In this document: in pieces, positions 56,111 to 63,223 of the stretch
How positions within the stretch are numbered: position 1 is the first letter of the stretch
Layout: every line of letters begins with the position of its first letter
Source of the DNA: an uncultured Allomuricauda sp.
GTDB taxonomy: Bacteria > Bacteroidota > Bacteroidia > Flavobacteriales > Flavobacteriaceae
Assembly (NCBI RefSeq): GCF_947499695.1
Contig: NZ_CANMPQ010000001.1
Location: 1,488,001 to 1,552,000 of the forward strand
Length of the DNA stretch: 64,000 bases
Direction: 5' to 3'
Notes under the pieces: model-generated
Database searches by the model: none
What the model was told of the DNA's origin: nothing
What the model saw: only the letters and a program-made list of their open reading frames with translations
Translations under genes and position numbers: made by a program

Positions 56111-56137
56111 TCACTTTGAAATTCAAAGTACTTTAAA
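56111..56137 (+). promoter_or_regulatory. Operator of creD (copy 2)
   Basis: CTTTGAA-A-TTCAAAG (56114-56128) followed by TACTTTAAA is identical to copy 1 except for the central base. A near -7 box TCACTTTG overlaps its left arm. The creD ATG lies nine bases beyond the motif. Confidence 0.75.
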
Positions 56138-56146
56138 TATTGAAAA

Positions 56147-57505
56147 ATGACATCTAAAAAACAAAAAATTGGAAACTGGTTTAAAAACTCAATCTCTGCT
56201 AAAATGCTAACCGTAGGATTCTTGATTCTTATCCTCCTGATTCCTTTAGGATTTGTAAAAGATCTAATACGGGAAAGAGGGTTTAGACAAACTGAGGTAA
56301 TTGATGAAATCAACACAAAATGGGGAAACCAAGTAATCCTGAACGGTCCCATTTTAAAAGTTCCGTACAACGTCTATGTCGAGGAAAAGGTATTTGATGA
56401 AAAAACAAAGACGTTTCTAACTACTCAAAAACCAGAAAGACATCATGCATATTTTTTTCCGTGGGAGCTAGACATTAAGTCCCAGGTAAAGACTAAACCT
56501 TTGGAACGTGGCATCTATGAATCCGTAGTTTTCTCCTCAGAAAACCAAATCACAGGAACATTCACCAAACTTAATTTCTCGGTAAAAGAAATAAAGGAAG
56601 AGGACATTCTTTGGGACAAAGCCACATTGCTTGTCAAGACCAGTAATCTTAAAGGAATTCGGAATACCGTAAAAGTCACCCTTGGAGAAAACGAATATGA
56701 CCTAAAGCCTAAATTCGACAATGCCTATATGAACACCCTTGAATCAGGGTATCTCAAAAATGTTCAGGAAATTCAAAAACAACCACTTGCCTTTGAATCC
56801 AAAATCGCTATAAACGGTAGCAGCACTTTACAGTTTATTCCTATTGGAAAGGAAACTACGGTGGCCATGAAATCCAACTGGCACTCTCCTAGTTTTAACG
56901 GCAACTTTTTACCTGACACTGAAGGCAAAAAGATTTCCAGTAATGGATTTGAAGCCAAATGGAAAGTCTTGGAAACCAACAGGAGGTTTGGACAGTACTT
57001 TTTTGACAGCCTTCCCAATCTTTCCGATTTTTCCTTTGGAACAGAATTTCTTGTTCCCATAGATGATTATCAAAAAACCGAACGCACCAGCAAATATGGG
57101 TTGATGATCATTGGGCTCACCCTTTTGGTGTTCTTGTTAATTCAAATAAGCAGTAAAATTGCGATTCATCCTTTCCAATATTTAATGATTGGGTTGGCCT
57201 TGGTAATGTTCTATACACTTTTGATTTCCATTTCTGAACATCAAAACTATTTGAACGCCTATCTGATTTCGGGAGTTGCGGTGGTCTCCTTGATCACGAT
57301 ATATTCAAGGTCTATTCTAAAGAATCTAAAATTCACCTTCTTGATACTTGGGTCAATGTTCAGTCTGTACGCATTCATCTTTGTAATTATTCAATTGGAA
57401 GATTATGCCTTGTTGGTCGGCAGCGTAGGATTGTTTGTCATACTAAGCATCATCATGTTTACTTCTCGTCGGATTGACTGGGACGGCACCGAACAACCTG
57501 CTTAA
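56147..57505 (+). CDS. creD: Cell envelope integrity protein CreD
   Basis: A 452-residue inner-membrane protein of the CreD family, linked in other bacteria to envelope stress and beta-lactam or colicin tolerance. Seen: a first membrane segment (MLTVGFLILILLIPLGFVKDLI), the family motif RGFRQTEVIDEINTKWGNQVILNGPIL, a large periplasmic domain up to about residue 305, and five or six membrane segments at the C-terminus ending in SRRIDWDG, the family's characteristic end. Unlike in enterobacteria no CreBC two-component pair is adjacent; a winged-helix regulator takes that place. Confidence 0.95.
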   Translation: MTSKKQKIGNWFKNSISAKMLTVGFLILILLIPLGFVKDLIRERGFRQTEVIDEINTKWGNQVILNGPILKVPYNVYVEEKVFDEKTKTFLTTQKPERHHAYFFPWELDIKSQVKTKPLERGIYESVVFSSENQITGTFTKLNFSVKEIKEEDILWDKATLLVKTSNLKGIRNTVKVTLGENEYDLKPKFDNAYMNTLESGYLKNVQEIQKQPLAFESKIAINGSSTLQFIPIGKETTVAMKSNWHSPSFNGNFLPDTEGKKISSNGFEAKWKVLETNRRFGQYFFDSLPNLSDFSFGTEFLVPIDDYQKTERTSKYGLMIIGLTLLVFLLIQISSKIAIHPFQYLMIGLALVMFYTLLISISEHQNYLNAYLISGVAVVSLITIYSRSILKNLKFTFLILGSMFSLYAFIFVIIQLEDYALLVGSVGLFVILSIIMFTSRRIDWDGTEQPA

Positions 57506-57513
57506 TTTCTTCT

Positions 57514-57545
57514 TGCGCCACTTCCATGATTCATGGAGTGGCGCA
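57514..57545 (+). terminator. Hairpin terminator after creD
   Basis: A 15-bp stem, GCGCCACT-CCATGA against TCATGG-AGTGGCGC with a single bulged T, lies 9 bases after the creD stop. The T-run after it is weak, but the stem is by far the strongest in the area. Confidence 0.65.
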
Positions 57546-57565
57546 TCATTTAAAAATTTAATGTG

Positions 57566-58201
57566 ATGTATTTTATCTGTTTTTTCTTAAGGTCATATCT
57601 ACCGCTATTAATCTCTTTAGGTTTTTTGATCTCATTAGTAGGCCTCCGTATTCTATCCACAGGAACTTTTTTCTATACTTTTTTGATATGGAATCTTTTT
57701 CTGGCCATATTACCATACGCCATCACGCAAACTGCTTTATTTTACGACAGCACCAAAATCCGAAAATCCATTAAGGTGATCGTATTTACCTTATGGTTGC
57801 TACTCTTACCTAATGCACCCTATCTAATCACGGATATCATACACCTTCACAATCCCCATTCCGATTGGCTATGGTTTGACTTGTTCATGGTATTCGCCTT
57901 TGCTTGCAATGGATTGGTGCTCTATGTACTTTCCCTTTCAGATGCTGTCGAACTTTTACGTCCTTCAATCCCAAAAAAATGGATTCCCATGACCATTCTT
58001 GTCATTTGCATACTAAATGGGTACGGCATCTATCTCGGCAGATTCTTACGATTTAACTCGTGGGACATCGTATTCAGACCCAAGTATCTCGTATCACAGA
58101 TATTAGATAGCTTGACCTCTCCCTACGTTTATTTGATGACATTGGCCTTTGGACTGTTTTTATCAATAATTTTTGCGCTTTTCAGATGGTTTAAGCAATA
58201 A
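57566..58201 (+). CDS. DUF1361 domain-containing membrane protein
   Basis: A 211-residue integral membrane protein with about six or seven hydrophobic segments. The start is ATG; a GTG one codon earlier is also possible. Family motifs seen: NLFLAILPYAI, LWLLLLPNAPYLITDIIHL, HNPHSDWLWFDLFMVFAFACNG and RFLRFNSWDI. The function of DUF1361 proteins is not established. It follows the creD hairpin by 20 bases and may be partly co-transcribed. Confidence 0.9.
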   Translation: MYFICFFLRSYLPLLISLGFLISLVGLRILSTGTFFYTFLIWNLFLAILPYAITQTALFYDSTKIRKSIKVIVFTLWLLLLPNAPYLITDIIHLHNPHSDWLWFDLFMVFAFACNGLVLYVLSLSDAVELLRPSIPKKWIPMTILVICILNGYGIYLGRFLRFNSWDIVFRPKYLVSQILDSLTSPYVYLMTLAFGLFLSIIFALFRWFKQ

Positions 58202-58280
58202 TCCTTTCCCAAAAATGATCTCTAACCCATTGTTAACCAAAAGAAAACCTTCTGCATTATGTCTGAACCCGGCAGTTTCA

Positions 58281-58288
58281 TACTTTTG
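58281..58288 (+). promoter_or_regulatory. -7 promoter box of the phosphodiesterase gene
   Basis: TACTTTTG matches TAnnTTTG exactly, 14 bases before the ATG. No -33 box at normal spacing. Confidence 0.5.
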
Positions 58289-58302
58289 ATAAAACCGCAA
58301 TC

Positions 58303-59418
58303 ATGAAAATCCAAACCATCCTCTTCGCCATTGTTTTCTCCAATGCCATTTACTCACAACAACATTCCCATAGTAGTACACAAGCATTGTCGTTTCCTGA
58401 TGTACCCGGGTATAAAACACTAAAGACCGATTTTCATCAACATACCGTTTTCTCGGATGGTTATGTTTGGCCGAATATTCGAATTATGGAAGCACTTCGT
58501 GATAACCTTGATGCTATTTCGCTCACGGAACATCTAGAATATCAACCACATTCAAAAGATATTCCACATCCAGACAGAAACAGGGCCCATGAGTTGGCAA
58601 TTCAAGAAGCGAAGTCGCACGACTTAATAGTTATACCTGGTTCAGAAATTACTAGAGGGGCACCCATTGGGCACAGCAACGCCATTTTTATTACTGATGC
58701 CAATGACCTCTTGCAAGATGAAGCTGAGGAAGCTTTTAGTACCGCAAAAAGTCAGAATGCTTTTGTCTTTTGGAACCATCCGGCCTGGCATCCTCAAAAC
58801 CCGAACGGAAATCCAAATTTGAGCGACTTTCAGAAAGCGAGAATACAAAACGGAGAACTGCACGGCATTGAGGTGATCAATGATGGTGATTATGCTGAAG
58901 AATCTTTGGCTTTAGCCCTAGAAGAGAATTTGACCATCATGGGAACCAGTGATATCCACGGACTGATCGATTGGCATTTCAAGGAAAAAGGACATTCGCG
59001 TCCAATAACCTTGGTATTTGCCAAAGAAAGAACGCAAAATAGTATTAGGGAAGCTCTGTTTGCCGGAAGAACTGTTGCCGTTTTTGACGATTTAATGGTT
59101 GGCAGGAAGGAAAACCTACTTCCTTTGCTTAATGCCTGTATTCAGGTGAAAGAAGCTAAATACATTGGGAAAACCTCCATTTTGAGAGTGACCGTTGAAA
59201 ATGTTTCCAGCACCGATTTGTTATTCGAAAACTTGATGCCCTACAATTTCTACTCAAATCCGGCAGTTTTTACCGTTCCCGCCAAAGGCACGAAAACATT
59301 GCAGATAAAAACCTTGAAACAACTGGATGGCATTGAATTAAAGTTAAGTGCCATTAGAACATATACGGCACCCAAGGAGCATGCTGTGTTGAGCAGAAAT
59401 TTAATTGTGGAAGATTAG
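58303..59418 (+). CDS. PHP-domain (Sb-PDE-type) phosphodiesterase, exported
   Basis: 371 residues with a signal peptide ending near AIYSQ. The PHP metal-binding residues are seen in order: KTDFHQHTVFSDG (HxH), SLTEHLEY, PGSEITR, FWNHPAWH and GTSDIHG. The arrangement fits the Sb-PDE family of broad phosphoesterases; whether the substrate is a phosphodiester such as an organophosphate or a sugar phosphate is not determinable. The C-terminal 100 residues are beta-rich. Its stop overlaps a small gene on the other strand by four bases. Confidence 0.87.
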   Translation: MKIQTILFAIVFSNAIYSQQHSHSSTQALSFPDVPGYKTLKTDFHQHTVFSDGYVWPNIRIMEALRDNLDAISLTEHLEYQPHSKDIPHPDRNRAHELAIQEAKSHDLIVIPGSEITRGAPIGHSNAIFITDANDLLQDEAEEAFSTAKSQNAFVFWNHPAWHPQNPNGNPNLSDFQKARIQNGELHGIEVINDGDYAEESLALALEENLTIMGTSDIHGLIDWHFKEKGHSRPITLVFAKERTQNSIREALFAGRTVAVFDDLMVGRKENLLPLLNACIQVKEAKYIGKTSILRVTVENVSSTDLLFENLMPYNFYSNPAVFTVPAKGTKTLQIKTLKQLDGIELKLSAIRTYTAPKEHAVLSRNLIVED

Positions 59419-59648
59419 GCCACGGAAAAAAGGTGTGAGCCGTTGATTTGGTCATCGAAATCGACCTTTATTTTTTCTATAAAGTGGTGAGGTGTTTTTT
59501 CGGAAATCCAAACCCATTGGTTTTTCCAATCAACATCAAAATGAAAGCTTGAAAAATCGATTTGGTAATCCTCAGCGAATTGCGAGAGCAGGAATCTGGT
59601 GATTCTGGGTCTTAACCTATATTCTAAATCGATGCGGGCCTTCTTCAT
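59415..59648 (-). CDS. Small hypothetical protein
   Basis: 77 residues from the ATG MKKARIDLEY; the longer version begins with TTG and lacks typical start features. It is a soluble protein with one helix (RPRITRFLLSQFAEDYQI) followed by strands (FHFDVDWKNQWVWIS). The family is not recognised. It overlaps the end of the phosphodiesterase gene by four bases on the opposite strand and lies 125 bases downstream of the dehydrogenase gene, with which it could be co-transcribed. Confidence 0.5.
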   Translation of the reverse strand: MKKARIDLEYRLRPRITRFLLSQFAEDYQIDFSSFHFDVDWKNQWVWISEKTPHHFIEKIKVDFDDQINGSHLFSVA

Positions 59649-59773
59649 TGAAGAATCGTCATCGCCAGATATTATCCAATTGAATGTCACAATATTAGCT
59701 ATAAGGACATCCAATATAGCAAAAAATAACAGTTTATGAACAATACAGACCCTTACCCCTCGATAAAGGACGT

Positions 59774-60979
59774 TTATTCCAGTCCATCCACATAATCTTG
59801 CAAGTAGGCGTAGCGTTCAGTCAACTTCCCGTTCTGGGTCATTCTGGCCCTTTGCAAAATGCCTTCTTCATCATTATCGAAGAAAGCGGGAATCACATAT
59901 TTGGAAAAAGCTCCTCCAAAGCCATTGCTTGCATCTCTGGGCAGTTCGCAGGGTAAATTATCCACTGCCATTACGGCTACCGCATCTGGATTTTTGAAAT
60001 CTACCTCTTTTTCAGATTGCGGATCATAACCATATATGGGGTCAGCAATAGTGCTGGGTTTAATGGTTGTGGCCACTGGACCATCGATATCACAACTTAC
60101 ATCGGCCACCACCTTAATTTTGAAATCTGGGTGTTTGGCATCTTCACGAGTGTACAAATAGGGTGCCCCATCCCCGTAAAAATGTCCGGCAATGTAAAAG
60201 TCTGTCACTTCTGCAAAACGGAAGAAATTGGATTTGTACTCTTCAGGATTGGCAAAGAAATCGGCCTTGTTACCACGCACTCCATCTTTACGTTTGTTGT
60301 ATTCGGAGGCATCTATTTGGCAGTACACGGGCTCGTTGAACGACTCACTTAAAAATTCGGCCACAGTTACTTTTCTGAGGTTCATCGCATCCAACATTTC
60401 TCTGGAACCGTTACCTACCCTTCCCCTGCCGGTCAATAATATTTTAATGTTGGGTAATTTGACTTTATTCAGTTCGGAAATCAATGCTTCTTGATCTCGG
60501 AGTGTTTCCGCTTTTGGCAGATTGAACAAGTCAAATTTTAATCCATACGCTCGGACTCCATTATATGCTCCAACAATACCCGCGTAGCGTCCGAAGGCCA
60601 CCAAACGTTGTCCTTTGGTATTGGTGATAACCTCATGGTCGTACAGTTCAATATTTTTGTCCAGGATTGCTTGAAGCAGCTTACGATTATAGGGTTGTTT
60701 TTTTATGGTATGGGAAAAGAAAAAGTATTTTTTGTTAGGAATCAGCGCTTCGATAGGTACTTCTTTAACGCCCAACATAACATCGCAATCGTCTACATTT
60801 TGTGCTACAGAAACGCCCATATCCTCATATTCTTGGTCTGCGAATACTCGAATAGGTGATGATTCTACGGTGATTTGCGCTTCTGAGAAGTTTGAAAGTA
60901 CATTTTGACATTCGTTTGGTGACAATACAACCCTACGGTCGGGTGGGTTCTTTCGTTCTCTTATGATTCCGAATTTCAT
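59774..60979 (-). CDS. Saccharopine/alanine dehydrogenase-like oxidoreductase
   Basis: A 401-residue NAD(P)-dependent enzyme with an AlaDh/PNT-type N-terminal domain: FGIIRERKNPPDRRVVLSP at the start, the active-site Lys72 in GVKEVP and His90 in FFSHTIKK, as in lysine-forming saccharopine dehydrogenases and alanine dehydrogenases. A nucleotide-binding loop ILLTGRGRVGNGS lies near residue 180. The C-terminal part contains ADVSCDIDGPVATTIKPSTIADPIYGY and VAVMAVDNLPCELPRDAS, typical of the saccharopine dehydrogenase group. The physiological reaction is not certain. It starts 268 bases from ssrA. Confidence 0.85.
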   Translation of the reverse strand: MKFGIIRERKNPPDRRVVLSPNECQNVLSNFSEAQITVESSPIRVFADQEYEDMGVSVAQNVDDCDVMLGVKEVPIEALIPNKKYFFFSHTIKKQPYNRKLLQAILDKNIELYDHEVITNTKGQRLVAFGRYAGIVGAYNGVRAYGLKFDLFNLPKAETLRDQEALISELNKVKLPNIKILLTGRGRVGNGSREMLDAMNLRKVTVAEFLSESFNEPVYCQIDASEYNKRKDGVRGNKADFFANPEEYKSNFFRFAEVTDFYIAGHFYGDGAPYLYTREDAKHPDFKIKVVADVSCDIDGPVATTIKPSTIADPIYGYDPQSEKEVDFKNPDAVAVMAVDNLPCELPRDASNGFGGAFSKYVIPAFFDNDEEGILQRARMTQNGKLTERYAYLQDYVDGLE

Positions 60980-61090
60980 TAATTATATAACTTTTTGGTT
61001 AGTTATTGTTACAAACATAACTTTTAGTGTTTGGTCTCCAAAACTTTTTTTTGGAATAGTTTTTGGAATACCTTTGCAAGCTGCGTTAGG

Positions 61091-61115
61091 CATCTCGACT
61101 ACGCTCGATGTGACA
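61091..61115. repeat. Possible REP-like palindromic element
   Basis: CATCTCGACTACGCTCGATG followed by TGACA has a TCGA...TCGA core and partial dyad. Sequences of this kind (TCGACTnCGCTC, TGTGACA) recur between genes in many Flavobacteriia genomes, from memory. Only one copy is visible here, in the 268-base gap before ssrA; the rest of that gap shows no gene. Confidence 0.4.
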
Positions 61116-61247
61116 AATGCGGTTTACAAATTAAATTTTGCGTTAGGGATAGAGGCCAATACCCAGTATAGCCGATAGCCCGACCCTTTGAAGCCTTTGG
61201 CGAAAAAAGGGGAACGCCCACAAAAATAACATTGTTCTTTGATTTAT

Positions 61248-61642
61248 GGGGCCGACTGGTTTTGACAGCGAGACCAATTGGATTGTAAGCATGTCGAGCG
61301 CTGGGATATAGCTCGTTAATATCATTTTCCACACTTTTAATTGGCGATAATAACTACGCTCTTGCCGCTTAATCTGAATTATAGTAAGATTAGCCTCGTC
61401 TCTACTAGGTAGGGAAGCGAGATGTTCCTGGATAGCCCTTGTTGACGGCGATCTATTTAGGAGCACCAAAAAAGTCAACATAAGGGTACCATGGCTTTGA
61501 TGGTATCACCAAAATCTTAAGAAGCTAAGTGTACAATAGGCGGTCTTTGGTCGGTTGTGCATCGAAAATTGAACAAGGACTAAGCATGTAGAAAGCAATG
61601 CGATTGCTTGTTTGGACGAGGGTTCGAATCCCTCCGGCTCCA
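61248..61642 (+). ncRNA. ssrA: Transfer-messenger RNA (tmRNA)
   Basis: This RNA rescues stalled ribosomes and tags the released peptide for proteolysis, with SmpB. The tRNA-like acceptor is formed by GGGGCCG at the 5' end and CGGCTCC at the 3' end (7 pairs with one G:U), and the T-loop GGTTCGAATCC is near the 3' end. The tag frame reads GDNNYALAA then a stop (61343-61372), matching the Bacteroidota form G-x-NNYALAA. The CCA end is not encoded. The 5' flank has TTCTTTG seven bases before the start, a near -7 box. The 3' end abuts a mobile element. Confidence 0.97.
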
Positions 61643-61644
61643 CT
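61619..61644 (+). other. Putative chromosomal attachment site at the ssrA 3' end
   Basis: The ssrA 3' end including the T-loop and acceptor strand, GGTTCGAATCCCTCCGGCTC and the last bases, is the classical target of tyrosine integrases. An integrase gene starts 236 bases downstream in the same direction. The repeat copy at the far end would be outside this window, so the boundary is inferred. Confidence 0.5.
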
Positions 61645-61668
61645 AAAACATACCCAATTCAAAACATT

Positions 61669-61700
61669 AAACCTGTAAATTACTGATTTACAGGTTTTTT
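61669..61700 (+). terminator. Rho-independent terminator after ssrA
   Basis: An AACCTGTAAAT/ATTTACAGGTT stem of 11 bp with a 5-base loop is followed by T7. It lies 27 bases beyond the ssrA 3' end, so if the element is integrated there it is on the element side. Confidence 0.85.
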
Positions 61701-61753
61701 TATTTTATTTAATTTCATTTAACCTCAAATAATAGCAATAAAAAAGTCACCAA

Positions 61754-61791
61754 ATCGACACCCATTTTAAAAAATCAAAAGTGGTGTCGAT
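61754..61791. promoter_or_regulatory. Inverted repeat upstream of the integrase gene
   Basis: ATCGACACC (61754-61762) and GGTGTCGAT (61783-61791) are a perfect 9-bp inverted repeat. After a 2-base mismatch the inner TTTT/AAAA also pair. The stem could be an operator or arm-type site for the integrase or a hairpin in the mRNA leader. The remainder of the gap is AT-rich. Confidence 0.55.
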
Positions 61792-61879
61792 ATCCTTGTA
61801 ATTATCTCTTTTTTAATATTTTACAAAACTCTATTAAATTGTTTTTTGTACCTTTAAAAGCGTAAAAAGACACCCAAAA

Positions 61880-63133
61880 ATGGATAATTTTTTCTCCACA
61901 CTTTTTTATCTTAAAGATGAACGAAGAGATAAACACGGAAAAGCCGCATTATACTTGAGAATAACGGTAAATGGTAAACGATCAGCCATTAGCATGCACC
62001 GCAAAATTGAACCTGAAAAATGGGATTCTAGAATGAATAAGATGAAGGGAAAAGGTGTTGAAGCCCAAGAATTAAATCAATTCATGGCCACAGTTAGACA
62101 TAAGGTGAATAAAATACATCACCAATTTGTTGAAGAAGGGAACTTCTTTACGGCCAATGATATAAAAGACAAATTCTTGGGTAATGACAAAAGAGTAAAA
62201 ATGTTATTGGAGCTCTTTGATGAGCATAACCAACAAATGGAGAAACTGATTGATATTGAATTTGCACTGGGGACCTATAAACGATACCATACCACCAGAA
62301 GTCATGTCGCCGAATTCATCAAAACTGAGCTGCGAAAAACTGATATTCCTGTTCGAGATGTAGATTTGAAATTTATCAAAGGGTTTGAATACTTTCTTAA
62401 AACAACCAAAGAATGCAATCATAACTCAGCTTTGAAATATGTAAACAATTTCAAGAAGATCATCCGAATGGCCGTGGCCCATGAATGGGTCAGCAAAGAC
62501 CCTTTCTACAATTATAAAGTACAGTTCAAAACGGTGGAACGGGAATTCCTATCCAAAGAGGAATTGCAAGCTTTAGTGGACAAACAAATTAAAGGAAAGC
62601 GCCTAAATATCGTCCGGGATATGTTTGTGTTCTGTTGCTATACCGGGCTTTCCTATATCGATGTCCAAAAGCTACATCCTGACAATATTGTGAAACATAT
62701 TGACGGAAGCCTTTGGATCAAATCCAAGCGTACCAAAACCAAATCTAGGTTGGGCATTCCCCTACTCCCAACTGCTTTATCAATTATGGAAAAATATCAA
62801 GACCACCCCAAAGTTATCAATGGAGATTGTGTTTTGCCCGTACTTAGCAATCAAAAGTCCAATGCCTATTTAAAGGAAATTGCCGACCTCTGTGGCATCA
62901 AAAAGAATCTCACCACACATTTGGCCAGGCACACTTTTGCAACCACTGTAACGCTTTCCAATGGGGTCCCTATTGAAACCGTTGGACAAATGTTGGGACA
63001 CAAAAACCTGCGGACTACCCAACATTACGCCAAGATTATTGATAGGAAGGTGGCAGATGACATGGCAGTTTTGAAGGAGAAGTTAGCCGAGAAATTACCT
63101 GAGAAACAAAAAAGCGGTAGTGCAGTTCAATAG
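61880..63133 (+). CDS. Tyrosine site-specific integrase (Bacteroidota type)
   Basis: A 417-residue recombinase with an N-terminal arm-binding region (FYLKDERRDKHGKAALYLRITVNGKR), a SAM-like core-binding domain at about 105-210, and a catalytic domain. Catalytic residues visible: Lys in KSKRTKTKSRLGIPL, His347 and Arg350 in THLARHTFATT, His374 in MLGHKNLRTT, nucleophile Tyr383. The position of the first catalytic Arg is Ser258 (CCYTGLSYIDV), as in IntDOT-like Bacteroidota integrases. It lies just downstream of ssrA in the same direction, so the element is probably integrated in ssrA. Expected to drive excision and insertion. Confidence 0.93.
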   Translation: MDNFFSTLFYLKDERRDKHGKAALYLRITVNGKRSAISMHRKIEPEKWDSRMNKMKGKGVEAQELNQFMATVRHKVNKIHHQFVEEGNFFTANDIKDKFLGNDKRVKMLLELFDEHNQQMEKLIDIEFALGTYKRYHTTRSHVAEFIKTELRKTDIPVRDVDLKFIKGFEYFLKTTKECNHNSALKYVNNFKKIIRMAVAHEWVSKDPFYNYKVQFKTVEREFLSKEELQALVDKQIKGKRLNIVRDMFVFCCYTGLSYIDVQKLHPDNIVKHIDGSLWIKSKRTKTKSRLGIPLLPTALSIMEKYQDHPKVINGDCVLPVLSNQKSNAYLKEIADLCGIKKNLTTHLARHTFATTVTLSNGVPIETVGQMLGHKNLRTTQHYAKIIDRKVADDMAVLKEKLAEKLPEKQKSGSAVQ

Positions 63134-63223
63134 TAATTAATATAAAACTTTTTGATTTATAACATGGAGATATCCATCTTTCCCTCATTTAAAGTCATCG
63201 GTTGTTTTTCATAAATTATGGCT

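Noticed and set aside
61143-61481. Open frames on the minus strand across the ssrA 5' half
   Set aside because: They overlap the tmRNA, whose acceptor, T-loop and tag peptide are unambiguous.
61600-61642. A tRNA gene suggested by the T-loop GGTTCGAATCC and acceptor end
   Set aside because: It is the 3' half of tmRNA; the pairing 5' half lies about 390 bases upstream.
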